From the NCBI RefSeq assembly GCF_000160875.1, contig NZ_GG700811.1:62001-126000 (forward strand): 64,000 nucleotides of DNA, given 5' to 3'. Of the stretch, positions 17,667 through 26,785 are shown one piece after another. Both the position numbers and the translations under genes were made by a program. Source of the stretch: Lactobacillus iners DSM 13335. Its GTDB lineage: Bacteria > Bacillota > Bacilli > Lactobacillales > Lactobacillaceae. Below the pieces are notes generated by a model. The model did not search any database, was not told the origin of the DNA, and saw nothing but the letters and a program-made list of their open reading frames with translations. Each line of letters starts with the position of its first letter. Positions within the stretch are counted from its first letter, which is position 1.

Positions 17667-19538
17667 ATGTTATCTATAGATGAAATACAATCTCCTGAGT
17701 TTGATATGAAATATTTTTATGATTTGGATGATTTGGGAGCTACATTTTACGATGATAAAATAAAATTACGCTTATGGGCCCCAACAGCTGAGAAAGTTTG
17801 TGTTAATTTATTTGCTAATTATCAAAGTGATGCACCTAAATTAGCTTCATTGGAAATGGCAAAGTCAGAAAAGGGCACGTGGCTTATTTTTTTAGATAAA
17901 AAATATTATGGAAAAGCTTATACATATTGTTTGACATTTGACAATTTTACCACTGAAACAGTAGATCCATATATTCAAATGGTCACAATTAATGGCAAAT
18001 ATGGTGTCTTATCTGATGCCAATAAGATAAAACCTGAAAACTTTGATAGGATGTCACCTTTTTCTAAGGCTACAGATGCTATTATTTACGAAACTAGTGT
18101 GCGAGATTTTACAATCGATGTTAATTCGGGAGTTAAAAATAAGGGTAAATTTTTGGGGATGATAGAGTCTGACACTGAAACACCATTAGGTTTATCAAGT
18201 GGGTTAGATTATTTAAAAAAATTAGGTATCACTCATGTCCAATTTATGCCGATATATGACTTTGGAAGTATCGATGAGTCTGTTCCTGATGCATATAATT
18301 GGGGCTATGATCCTGCAAATTATAATGTCCCTGAAGGTAGCTTTGCTTCAGATCCGGCAAATCCAGCTAGTCGTATTATGGAAATGAAACAGATGATTAA
18401 GGGATTGCACGATGCTGGCTTACGAGTAAGTATGGATGTCGTATATAATCATGTTTACATTCGGAGAATGCATGCCTTAGAAAAAACTGTTCCAGGTTAT
18501 TTCTTTCAATATCGTGACGGAAAACCCACTAATGGTTCAGCATGTAGAAATGATGTTGCCAGTGAGCGGTTAATGTGTAGAAAATACATATATGATTCTG
18601 TTATGTATTGGGCTAAGGAATACAAATTAGACGGCTTTCGTTTTGATTTGATGGGTATATTAGATGTAGATACTATGAATCAAATTAAGCGTGGGCTTAA
18701 TGAGATAGATCCAAGCATTCTTGTTTATGGTGAAGGATGGGATATGCGTCAGACTAATCATGAAATTGGTGCAGGACAATATAATGCAAATAAATTGCCA
18801 GGAATTAGTTTCTTTAGTGATGATTTCAGAGATAGTATACGTGGTTCTGAATTTGCTGGTGTAGAGCCTGGTTTAGTATTTGATATGGATCATTATGGAT
18901 ATTATCGAGCTTCTAGAATGTTTATTGCTGGTTTCTTAGGTGGAAAATTTTATAGTTCTTTATCAAACCATCCTTATCAGTCACCTATGCAGACCATTAA
19001 TTATGTAGAATGTCATGATAATTATACATTATTTGATAAATTGAAATTATTGATGCCTAATATTGATGAAAAGGAAATTCATCGTCGAGCAAAGTTAGCT
19101 TTAGCTATGGCGATTTTGGCTGAAGGTATTCCTTTTATTAATAGTGGTCAAGAAGCTTTTAGAACTAAACAAGGAGATCCTAATAGTTATAGTAGTGGCG
19201 ATCAGATTAATAAAATTGACTGGAATAGGATGTCAAAAAATAAAGATGATGTTTTATATCTCAGTGAATTATTAAAAATACGCAAGAAATATGATGTTTT
19301 TAGGTTAGATGATTATAGTGAAATTGAAAAGCGAATCAAGTTATTAATTGCTGGGCAAAATGGCCTATTTGCATTTAGCTATGATCAGAATATTATCGTT
19401 ATTTTTAATGTGTTTAATGATCAGAAAACAAATTTAGGTCTTGATATGACAGGATTTAAGAAGATATTTTCAAGTGATGCAGATCAAGATTGTCACACAG
19501 TTGCACCGTTGTCTGTAAATGTATTTGTTCGTAAGTAG
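17667..19538 (+). CDS. Pullulanase-type glycogen/starch debranching enzyme (GH13), second copy
   Basis: 623 residues, cytoplasmic, same architecture as the gene at 11042. CBM48-like N-terminus (LRLWAPTAEKVCVNLF), YNWGYDPANYNVPEG, nucleophile in GFRFDLMG, acid-base Glu in YGEGWD, VECHDNYTLFD, and a C-terminal beta domain. All catalytic residues are present. AAAAGGAG precedes ATG 17667. The two proteins are clear paralogues but far from identical, so the duplication is old and the specificities may differ. The gene may share a transcript with the ABC-F gene 17 bases downstream. Confidence 0.92.
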   Translation: MLSIDEIQSPEFDMKYFYDLDDLGATFYDDKIKLRLWAPTAEKVCVNLFANYQSDAPKLASLEMAKSEKGTWLIFLDKKYYGKAYTYCLTFDNFTTETVDPYIQMVTINGKYGVLSDANKIKPENFDRMSPFSKATDAIIYETSVRDFTIDVNSGVKNKGKFLGMIESDTETPLGLSSGLDYLKKLGITHVQFMPIYDFGSIDESVPDAYNWGYDPANYNVPEGSFASDPANPASRIMEMKQMIKGLHDAGLRVSMDVVYNHVYIRRMHALEKTVPGYFFQYRDGKPTNGSACRNDVASERLMCRKYIYDSVMYWAKEYKLDGFRFDLMGILDVDTMNQIKRGLNEIDPSILVYGEGWDMRQTNHEIGAGQYNANKLPGISFFSDDFRDSIRGSEFAGVEPGLVFDMDHYGYYRASRMFIAGFLGGKFYSSLSNHPYQSPMQTINYVECHDNYTLFDKLKLLMPNIDEKEIHRRAKLALAMAILAEGIPFINSGQEAFRTKQGDPNSYSSGDQINKIDWNRMSKNKDDVLYLSELLKIRKKYDVFRLDDYSEIEKRIKLLIAGQNGLFAFSYDQNIIVIFNVFNDQKTNLGLDMTGFKKIFSSDADQDCHTVAPLSVNVFVRK

Positions 19539-19555
19539 TAGAAGGAGAATAATAT

Positions 19556-21178
19556 TTGATTACAGTTAATAATTTAAGCCTTAATATGGCAGGTCATACA
19601 CTATATGAAGACGTTAATTTGAAATTCACTCCTGGTAATTGTTATGGAATTATCGGAGCTAATGGTGCAGGTAAATCAACTTTTTTGAAATTACTTGAAG
19701 GAAAAATTGAGCCAACTACAGGTAGTATAACAATTGGAGCAAATGAACGTATTTCTAGTTTAAATCAGGATCACTTTGCATTTGAAGAATTTACTGTTAT
19801 GGAAACAGTTATTCAAGGTCATAAGCAATTGTACGATGTTATGAAGCAAAAAGATGCATTATATGCAAAAGCTGATTTTAGTGATGCTGATGGGGTTTTG
19901 GCTGCTGAATTGGAGACTAAATTTGCAGAACTCGATGGATGGAATGCTGAAGCAGATAGTGCTAAATTGTTGCAATCATTAGGCGTTGCTGAAGAGTTGC
20001 ATCAAACTATGATGTCAGAGTTACCAGAATCTGTTAAAGTTAAAGTTTTATTAGCACAGGCATTATTTGGTAATCCTGATATATTATTGCTAGATGAGCC
20101 TACTAATGGTTTGGATGTTCACACTATTGAATGGCTGGAGAATTTTTTAGCTAACTATGAAAATATTGTTATGGTAGTATCACATGATAGACACTTTCTT
20201 AATCAAGTGTGTACACAAATGTGTGATGTTGATCGAGGAAAAATCCAATTATATGTTGGAAACTATGATTTTTGGTATGAATCAAGTAAATTAGCTACTG
20301 AATTAGCAAATAATCAGAATGCTAAAAAAGAAGAGAAAATCAAAGAATTACAAACTTTTATAGCAAGATTTTCTGCCAATGCATCTAAATCAAAGCAGGC
20401 AACATCACGCAAAAAGCAATTAGAAAAGATCACTCTTGATGATATTAAACCTTCTTCACGTAAATATCCATATATCAAATTTGATATGCATAGAGAATTG
20501 GGCAATGATTTGGTTAAAGTTGAAAATGTATCGTATAGTGTAGATGGTCGTAAGATTTTGGATAATGTTACATTTTCTGTACGTCCAGGTGATAAAGTCG
20601 CATTTATATCACGTAATACAGTTGCTATTTCGATATTATTGCAGATTATTGCTGGTAAATTAGAGCCAGATACAGGTAGTGTTACTTGGGGTCAAACTAC
20701 AGCTTTTAATTATTTATCTCGAGATTTAAATGCTAATTTTAATGATAGTGAATTGACTATTTTAGATTGGTTACGTCAATATGCAAGTAAGGAACAAGAA
20801 GATAATACATTTTTACGTGGATTTTTAGGTAGAATGTTATTTTCTGGTGATGAAATAGATAAAAAGATCAAAGTTTTATCTGGTGGTGAAAAAGTTAGGT
20901 GTCAATTATCTAGGTTGATGTTGCAACCATCTAATGTCCTAATTTTAGATGATCCTACCAATCATTTAGATTTGGAATCTATTACTGCTTTGAACGAGGC
21001 CTTAAAGGCTTATTCTGGTTCGATTTTATTTACATCACATGACCATGAGTTTATTCAGACGATAGCTAACCATATTGTGGAAGTTGGATCTAAAGGCATT
21101 GTATCTAGACAAGATATTACTTACGATGAATTTATAGACCATGAAATTGTTCAACAACAGATCAAAGACATTTATTAA
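19556..21178 (+). CDS. ykpA: ABC-F family ATPase (YkpA/YbiT type)
   Basis: Two ABC domains on one chain without membrane segments, 540 residues; ABC-F proteins act on ribosomes. First domain: Walker A GANGAGKST (about 34-42), Walker B LLLDEPTNGLD, switch SHDRHF, with a non-standard signature ELPESVKVKVL. Linker of about 80 residues with KSKQATSRKKQLEKI. Second domain: altered P-loop FISRNTVAIS, intact LSGGEKVR, and ILDDPTNHLDLES. The weak first signature and second P-loop are, from memory, usual in the YkpA/YbiT branch, so I do not read them as decay. Starts at TTG 19556 with AAGGAG. Confidence 0.88.
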   Translation: MITVNNLSLNMAGHTLYEDVNLKFTPGNCYGIIGANGAGKSTFLKLLEGKIEPTTGSITIGANERISSLNQDHFAFEEFTVMETVIQGHKQLYDVMKQKDALYAKADFSDADGVLAAELETKFAELDGWNAEADSAKLLQSLGVAEELHQTMMSELPESVKVKVLLAQALFGNPDILLLDEPTNGLDVHTIEWLENFLANYENIVMVVSHDRHFLNQVCTQMCDVDRGKIQLYVGNYDFWYESSKLATELANNQNAKKEEKIKELQTFIARFSANASKSKQATSRKKQLEKITLDDIKPSSRKYPYIKFDMHRELGNDLVKVENVSYSVDGRKILDNVTFSVRPGDKVAFISRNTVAISILLQIIAGKLEPDTGSVTWGQTTAFNYLSRDLNANFNDSELTILDWLRQYASKEQEDNTFLRGFLGRMLFSGDEIDKKIKVLSGGEKVRCQLSRLMLQPSNVLILDDPTNHLDLESITALNEALKAYSGSILFTSHDHEFIQTIANHIVEVGSKGIVSRQDITYDEFIDHEIVQQQIKDIY

Positions 21179-21187
21179 TTTATATGC

Positions 21188-21216
21188 TTGACAGTATATT
21201 TTAAAACATGTAAAAT
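21188..21216 (+). promoter_or_regulatory. Promoter of the metNI T-box transcript
   Basis: Perfect TTGACA (21188-21193), 17-base spacer, TAAAAT (21211-21216). Confidence 0.85.
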
Positions 21217-21240
21217 AAATACAATAATTATTTTTAAACA

Positions 21241-21496
21241 TTATGTTAGCAGAGTAGAAGTGATATTTGTTCTCAGAGAGCTTACGACTGGTGAAAGTAA
21301 GTAACGATTAGCTTCGAACATGGGCTAATAGAAAGTGGCAATAACGAATTTTTAGTTATTGACGGGGTTGTTTTCGTTAATCAAACAAGGTAATTCTCAT
21401 ATTATTGGGAGCTACTTGCTGAGATTGATTATGTGAGTAATCAGTAAATAAAGGTGGTAACGCGAGCATTCGTCCTTTTGGATGAGTGCTCTTTTT
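21241..21496 (+). promoter_or_regulatory. T-box leader, methionine specifier (ATG)
   Basis: Senses uncharged tRNA-Met and controls metNI by antitermination. The base of stem I is TTAGC/GCTAA. The specifier loop reads GAAC-ATG-G, with ATG at 21320-21322 opposite AGAGTA. The conserved T-box AAGGTGGTAACGCG spans about 21451-21464. The terminator stem GAGCATTCGTCC/GGATGAGTGCTC (21464-21491, with G-T pairs) ends in a T run. The Met specifier matches the methionine transporter downstream. Confidence 0.92.
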
Positions 21497-21558
21497 GTTT
21501 ACTCAAATAAATACGAAATAATGGATAAAAATAAGGATTGATATTAAGGGGGATTATT

Positions 21559-22608
21559 ATGGCAAAGCAAATTTCGTTAAAAGATATATCTGTAATTTTT
21601 GATGGAAATGTTGCAGTAGATAAAGTTAGTTTACAAGTTGAAAAAGGTGATATTTATGGTGTTATCGGATTTTCTGGTGCAGGTAAATCAACTTTAGTCC
21701 GTACTATTAATTTATTGCAAAAACCTACTAGTGGTTCGATTACTGTAACAAATGACATTTTGTTTGAAGATGGAAAACAGAAGATTGATGCTAAACAATT
21801 ACAGGAGAAACGTAGAAAAATTGGTATGATCTTCCAGCACTTTAATTTGCTTAATGAAGCTAAAGTAATTGATAATGTAGCCTTTGCATTAAAGCATTCG
21901 CAATTATCTGAAAAAGAAATTCATACTAAGTGTTTACATTTATTAGAATTAGTTGGATTGCAGGATAAGGCAAATTTTTATCCTGCTCAACTATCTGGCG
22001 GTCAACAACAGCGTGTTGCAATTGCAAGAGCATTAGCTAATGATCCAGATATATTGATATCTGATGAAGCAACTAGTGCTTTAGATCCTAAGACAACCAA
22101 TCAGATTTTAGATTTGCTATATGAATTGAATCAAAAATTACAATTAACGATAGTTTTAATTACACATGAGATGGATGCTGTAAAAAGAATAGCTAATAAA
22201 GTTGCTGTAATGGAAGATGGTAAATTAATAGAAAATGGTAACCTGCTTGATGTATTTTTACATCCTAAACAGAAATTAACTAAACAATTTGTAGGTGGTG
22301 CGTTAGAAGTTCAACATATTTTGAATACCTATAGCTTAAATGAAATTGCACCAAATGATCAATTATACCAATTAGTTTATGGTATCGATGATGTTACAAA
22401 GTCTGTAGTAGCTGATTTAGATGAAAAAGTAGGTACTAAAGCAAGCATCTTGTATGGAAATGTTGAAGTATTAGGCGGAAAATTAATTGGTACTTTGGCA
22501 ATTTTGCTCAAATTAGATGCTAATAAAGAGCAAGAAGCTTTGCAATTTTTGAGAGATAGAAATGTAATTGTAACTAAATTGGATAAGGATGTGTTAAGAA
22601 ATGTTTAA
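21559..22608 (+). CDS. metN: Methionine ABC importer, ATP-binding subunit
   Basis: 349 residues. Walker [11 protein letters not shown]-loop FQHFNLL, signature [15 protein letters not shown], Walker [12 protein letters not shown], switch His in ITHEMD. The C-terminal 100 residues form the NIL domain that binds methionine and inhibits transport. Starts at ATG 21559, six bases after an AAGGGGG site; the seven codons upstream in frame are not part of the family. Overlaps metI by 8 bases. Expression is set by the Met T-box leader. Confidence 0.96.
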   Translation: MAKQISLKDISVIFDGNVAVDKVSLQVEKGDIYGVIGFSGAGKSTLVRTINLLQKPTSGSITVTNDILFEDGKQKIDAKQLQEKRRKIGMIFQHFNLLNEAKVIDNVAFALKHSQLSEKEIHTKCLHLLELVGLQDKANFYPAQLSGGQQQRVAIARALANDPDILISDEATSALDPKTTNQILDLLYELNQKLQLTIVLITHEMDAVKRIANKVAVMEDGKLIENGNLLDVFLHPKQKLTKQFVGGALEVQHILNTYSLNEIAPNDQLYQLVYGIDDVTKSVVADLDEKVGTKASILYGNVEVLGGKLIGTLAILLKLDANKEQEALQFLRDRNVIVTKLDKDVLRNV

Positions 22609-23302
22609 TATACTTGAAAAATATTTACCTAATGTTGTAGCTCAAGGATGGAGCGGCGATGCCGGTTGGCAAACAGCCATTTTACAAACCTTATATATGA
22701 CTTTTTGGTCAGCATTATTTGGCGGATTACTCGGTTTAGTCTTTGGTCTTGGTTTGGTGTTAACCAGACAAAAAGGTATCTTGGAAAATAAATTGCTTTT
22801 TAGCATTATTGATAAAACTGTTTCAGTATTTAGAGCAGTCCCATTTATTATTTTATTGGCCTTTGTTGCTCCATTTACTAAGGCGTTGGTTCATACTCAA
22901 ATCGGCGAAACAGCTGCATTAGTACCATTAACTTTGGGTGTTTTTCCATTTTTTGCACGTCAAGTGCAAGTTGCATTAGAAAGTGTTGATCTTGGTAAAA
23001 TTGAAGCTGCTCAAGCATTAGGTGCTACGACGCTCGATTTGATATTTGATGTATATTTAAAAGAAAGTCGCAGTGAACTAATTAGAGTATCAACTGTTAC
23101 TTTGATTAGTCTAGTTGGATTAACTGCTATGGCAGGTGCAGTAGGAGCTGGCGGTTTGGGAAATACTGCAATTTCCTACGGTTATAATAGATTTAATAAT
23201 GATGTAACTTTTGTAGCAACTATATTGGTATTACTATTAGTATTAATTATTCAATTAGTTGGAGATTATTTAGCTGTTAAATTTAATCATCAAGAACGGT
23301 AA
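22601..23302 (+). CDS. metI: Methionine ABC importer, permease subunit
   Basis: 233 residues, five membrane helices, with the EAA loop [22 protein letters not shown] around residues 131-152. The membrane partner of MetN. The binding lipoprotein MetQ usually sits in the same operon. Here a terminator follows directly and no metQ is seen in the window, so it must be encoded elsewhere. Confidence 0.95.
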   Translation: MFNILEKYLPNVVAQGWSGDAGWQTAILQTLYMTFWSALFGGLLGLVFGLGLVLTRQKGILENKLLFSIIDKTVSVFRAVPFIILLAFVAPFTKALVHTQIGETAALVPLTLGVFPFFARQVQVALESVDLGKIEAAQALGATTLDLIFDVYLKESRSELIRVSTVTLISLVGLTAMAGAVGAGGLGNTAISYGYNRFNNDVTFVATILVLLLVLIIQLVGDYLAVKFNHQER

Positions 23303-23305
23303 CGA

Positions 23306-23342
23306 GGTCAAGCTATTTTACGTAAAATAGCTTGGCTTTTTT
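23306..23342 (+). terminator. Terminator of metNI
   Basis: Long stem CAAGCTATTTTA/TAAAATAGCTTG around a CG loop, then a T run. Confidence 0.92.
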
Positions 23343-23424
23343 ATGTTTTATATAATAAAGTGTTAAGTCATTTCATTAATTTTATGTTAAAATTTTAAAT
23401 GTAATAATTTATGTGAGGTGGCTA

Positions 23425-24804
23425 ATGAGTAAGAAAAATAATAATATGAAACACGAAAATTGCTCCAGTAATAAATGTCATACCTTATCACATCATCATC
23501 ATATGCGTATTAGATGGCATGAGTTTTTTACCAGTAAAAGTTCAACTTTAGCTAAAGAAGCAACATTATCTGAAAGGTCTGTTATTGTTGGTCATGTAGG
23601 TATGATGTTGCTATCGTTTGGAACTGGTGCATGGAGAGTAAGATCTGCTATGAATACCATGGCTCGTAACTTAAATATGACTTGTAGTGCTGATATAGGG
23701 CTAGTATCATTAGAGTACACTTGTGTTGATGAATTTGGTCACAGTTATACGCAAGCCTTGAGTTTACCATCTACGGGAGTTAATACTGCTAAACTTAATA
23801 AAATGGAAGCATTTGTCAGTCAATTTGAAAAAGATCATGGTAATTGGACAATAGAAAAAATTCATAATACATTAGAAGAAATTACTAAACAAAAAGCTTC
23901 ATATCAACCATGGCAAGTGGCACTTGCTTCTGGAATTGCTTGTGGTGGATTCACATTCTTGCTGGGTGGTGGAATTTTTGAAGTTATTTATGCTTTTTTC
24001 GGTGCTATGGCGGGAAATTATGCCCGACGTAAGATGATTGATAAGCGTATGACTGTTTTAGCAAATGTAATAGTTGGAGTTTTAGTAGCATGTTGTGTCT
24101 ATGCTTTAGCTTTTTATATAAGTAATCTTTTCATGCATGTCAGTGCTAGACATTTAGATGGCTATATCGGTGCTATGTTGTTTGTGATACCAGGTTTTCC
24201 TTTCATTACTTCTGGATTAGATATCTCTAAAGTTGATATGCGTTCTGGTTTGGAAAGAATGGCATTTGCATCTATGATTATTGTAGTTGCTACAGCAGTA
24301 GGATGTATAATTGCTCTTGTCTTACATTTGCATCCACAAGATTTCTTACCTTTAAACTTAGAACCAGTTATTTTAACTATCTTACGTTTATTTGCTAGTT
24401 TTTGTGGTGTGTTTGGTTTCTCGATCATGTTTAATACTGAAGTTAAGATGGCTATGCTAGCTGCTGTATTTGGTGCTATTGCGAATACTATGCGACTAAG
24501 TTTGGTTGATTTTGTAAATTGGCCACCTGCTTTGGCAGCCTTTTTAGGAGCATTTTTAGCAGGTATCTTGGCATCGATAGTTCGAAAGAAAATTGGTTAT
24601 CCTAGAATAGCGTTGACAGTTCCAGCGATTGTTATTATGGTTCCAGGATTATATATGTATCGAGCAATGTTTAATTTGACTTTAGCATCGTTTGTGCAGG
24701 GTGAAATTTGGTCTATTAAGGCATTGTTGATTGTGATCAGTTTACCTTTAGGATTAATTACTGCACGTATTTTAACAGATCCTAAGTGGCGTCATGCAGG
24801 ATAA
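23425..24804 (+). CDS. ThrE-type threonine/serine exporter (fused)
   Basis: 459 residues. Fusion of the N-terminal ThrE/DUF1212 domain (GHVGMMLLSFGTGAWRV onward) and the second ThrE domain, together about ten membrane helices. In many bacteria the halves are separate genes (YjjP/YjjB). Before the first domain is an unusual Cys/His-rich stretch: C13, C18, H19, then HHHH at about 23-26, and H32. I use ATG 23425 with GAGGTGG upstream; the frame is open four codons further to a GTG. Monocistronic, ending at a terminator shared with ybaK. Confidence 0.88.
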   Translation: MSKKNNNMKHENCSSNKCHTLSHHHHMRIRWHEFFTSKSSTLAKEATLSERSVIVGHVGMMLLSFGTGAWRVRSAMNTMARNLNMTCSADIGLVSLEYTCVDEFGHSYTQALSLPSTGVNTAKLNKMEAFVSQFEKDHGNWTIEKIHNTLEEITKQKASYQPWQVALASGIACGGFTFLLGGGIFEVIYAFFGAMAGNYARRKMIDKRMTVLANVIVGVLVACCVYALAFYISNLFMHVSARHLDGYIGAMLFVIPGFPFITSGLDISKVDMRSGLERMAFASMIIVVATAVGCIIALVLHLHPQDFLPLNLEPVILTILRLFASFCGVFGFSIMFNTEVKMAMLAAVFGAIANTMRLSLVDFVNWPPALAAFLGAFLAGILASIVRKKIGYPRIALTVPAIVIMVPGLYMYRAMFNLTLASFVQGEIWSIKALLIVISLPLGLITARILTDPKWRHAG

Positions 24805-24820
24805 ATAAATCATACTTACT

Positions 24821-24862
24821 AAAAAAGCCTTTTTGTGCCTTAACACAAAATAGGCTTTTTAT
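24821..24862. terminator. Bidirectional terminator between thrE-type gene and ybaK
   Basis: AAAAAAGCC...GGCTTTTT outer stem and TTTTGTG/CACAAAA inner stem, with A and T runs on both sides between convergent genes. Confidence 0.88.
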
Positions 24863-25365
24863 TTATCTAATAAATCACAAAAAGTTGCATTCGTGAGTGT
24901 TGCCAAATCGGTAGGGTTTAATTTAACGCTTCTACCAACTTCACCGCTTGAAACAGCAACTAATGGTTCATTTTTCATACTATTGTCCAAAAAAATCGGA
25001 TAATGAAATTTTTCATAAATTCCTATAGGAGTATTGGCACCGTGAACGTATCCTGTAGTTGATAAAAGTTTCTTTAGAGGTAATAGTTCACATTTTTTAT
25101 TATTTGAGATAGTTGCCAATTTTTTCATACTTAAATGTTCAGTAACGGGAACTACTGCTATAATAGGTGAATTTTGGTTACCTTCACAAACAAGAGTTTT
25201 GTAGACCAAATGTTCATCTTCAGCTAAAATAGTAGTATCAATCTGTTTAACATCACCATGTTGAGTAACATTGAATTGAAGTTGGCTATAAGGTATTTTA
25301 TGTTGATCTAAGATTTTTTCGACCAAAGTTTTCTTTAAATTTTGTTTTTTATTTTTTTTCGACAT
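24859..25365 (-). CDS. ybaK: Cys-tRNA(Pro)/Cys-tRNA(Cys) deacylase, YbaK/EbsC family
   Basis: Removes cysteine wrongly attached to tRNA-Pro; a free-standing editing domain in the cytoplasm. 168 residues. YbaK fold marks: VYKTLVCEGN (the conserved Lys region), IAVVPVTEHLSMKKLA, and TPIGIYEKFHYPIFLD near the C-terminus. The N-terminal lysine-rich tail precedes the fold. ATG 25365 is preferred over the GTG codons just upstream, which sit within the ribosome-binding region AGTGGTGA. The gene overlaps the terminator shared with the exporter. Confidence 0.9.
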   Translation of the reverse strand: MSKKNKKQNLKKTLVEKILDQHKIPYSQLQFNVTQHGDVKQIDTTILAEDEHLVYKTLVCEGNQNSPIIAVVPVTEHLSMKKLATISNNKKCELLPLKKLLSTTGYVHGANTPIGIYEKFHYPIFLDNSMKNEPLVAVSSGEVGRSVKLNPTDLATLTNATFCDLLDK

Positions 25366-25426
25366 TTTTATCACCACTAGCTATAATAAAACATAAATTA
25401 AAAAAAAGTCAAAAGGAAGTATAAAA

Positions 25427-26359
25427 TTGCAATTAAATGGTGTTCAAATTATGTGTTCTAGTGAGTTGGAAGAGCCACTCACTTATTTTTTGCAAAGCGA
25501 TTTAGCAGCAAAAGGAATTGAAGTGCGTCGTAGAAGTGATTTTGATGACGTATTAACTGCTAATATCTTAGCTCAAGATGCTAATGAAATTCCTGATGAT
25601 ATGGAATTGACAGCTTATTTTGCAATTGGAATTGAAATAAGTGACATAATTTCTCAAATAAAAGCAAAGTTATTAGAGCTAAAAAACTATGGGTTCAAAA
25701 CTGATAACGTTGAATTTAAAGTCATTCAAGTTTGTGATAAAATGTGGCAAAATCAGTGGGAAAAATTTTATCATAGAGTTGATTTCTCACGTAGTTTAGC
25801 CATAGTACCTGAATGGGAATGTCCTAAACCATTAAATCCTCATCAAATTGTTATTAAAATGAATCCTAAGCAAGCTTTTGGTACAGGTACACATATTACT
25901 ACCCAATTGATGTTGATGGTTATGGAACGTGTATTACTTAGTGAGATGTCTGTGTTAGATGTAGGAACTGGATCGGGTATTTTATCTATAGTTGCGTCCA
26001 AATTTGGTGCATCTAATGTTTGTGCTACAGATATCTCTGATGATGCAATAGCTTCAGCTAAAAAAAATCTGGCTTTGAATGATATTGACAATGTTGAATT
26101 AAAACAAGCCAATTTATTAACGGGCGTAAAGGGGAAATATGATTTAATTTTGGCTAATATGTTAGCAGAGATTTTGTATCAGCTAATTCCTCATTTATCT
26201 GATCACTTGGCTCGCAATGGTAGTGTAATTATGTCTGGGATTGATTGTGAGCAGCTATCTAGAATAGAAAAGTTACTATCTGAAAATGGATTTACTGTTA
26301 ATTTGAAAATACAAGAAAAAAGATGGTTTTGTATCTTAGTAAGTCAAAAATCAAATTAA
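25427..26359 (+). CDS. prmA: Ribosomal protein L11 methyltransferase
   Basis: Trimethylates L11 using S-adenosylmethionine. 310 residues: N-terminal substrate-recognition domain, then the methyltransferase domain with FGTGTHITTQLML, motif I LDVGTGSGILSI and motif IV LILANMLAEIL. Starts at TTG 25427 with AAAGGAAG upstream. First gene of a probable operon with the membrane protein, relA and dtd. Confidence 0.96.
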   Translation: MQLNGVQIMCSSELEEPLTYFLQSDLAAKGIEVRRRSDFDDVLTANILAQDANEIPDDMELTAYFAIGIEISDIISQIKAKLLELKNYGFKTDNVEFKVIQVCDKMWQNQWEKFYHRVDFSRSLAIVPEWECPKPLNPHQIVIKMNPKQAFGTGTHITTQLMLMVMERVLLSEMSVLDVGTGSGILSIVASKFGASNVCATDISDDAIASAKKNLALNDIDNVELKQANLLTGVKGKYDLILANMLAEILYQLIPHLSDHLARNGSVIMSGIDCEQLSRIEKLLSENGFTVNLKIQEKRWFCILVSQKSN

Positions 26360-26395
26360 GTGATAAAATTATAAAAAAGAAAAAAGGTTGAGTGT

Positions 26396-26776
26396 ATGAA
26401 AAAAGTTTTACATAAAATATCAGAAATTATATCTGTTGAATTTTGGCACAAATTAAATCAGAAAAGTTATATGTCTATTGTATTTTTGGCAATGTTTTGT
26501 ATCATTTTAAGTCTTTTGTGTTCATTGGCACATTTAAGAAAAGTATGGTTAGTAGCACTTATTTTTCTTATTTTTAATAGTTATATATCATTTCAAATAG
26601 GGTGCTTGATTGACTTTCATAAACTTAGCAAAAAATGGTTATTATTTTTTCCAATTATTTTTGCCTTAATGGTTACTATTCATTTTGCAAAATATAATTA
26701 TTTCTTTTGTTTAATTTATTTATGTTTTGAACTTTTTGGTTTATGGCATAACGATCTGTATCAGGTTAGAAAATAG
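26396..26776 (+). CDS. Small membrane protein of unknown function
   Basis: I do not recognise this 126-residue protein. It has a short basic N-terminus, then four likely membrane helices (about residues 26-46, 49-70, 78-96, 98-116) and a charged tail HNDLYQVRK. It contains several Phe and Cys residues and no enzymatic motif. ATG 26396 follows AAAGG. It sits 36 bases after prmA and 9 bases before relA in the same direction, so it is probably co-transcribed with them. DUF3013 would be the usual neighbour at this place in lactobacilli, but this is not it. Confidence 0.75.
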   Translation: MKKVLHKISEIISVEFWHKLNQKSYMSIVFLAMFCIILSLLCSLAHLRKVWLVALIFLIFNSYISFQIGCLIDFHKLSKKWLLFFPIIFALMVTIHFAKYNYFFCLIYLCFELFGLWHNDLYQVRK

Positions 26777-26785
26777 GGTGATAAA

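Noticed and set aside
19556..21178. Altered signature and P-loop in the ABC-F protein as a sign of decay
   Set aside because: These deviations are, as I recall, usual for the YkpA/YbiT branch, and the first P-loop and second LSGGE are intact.
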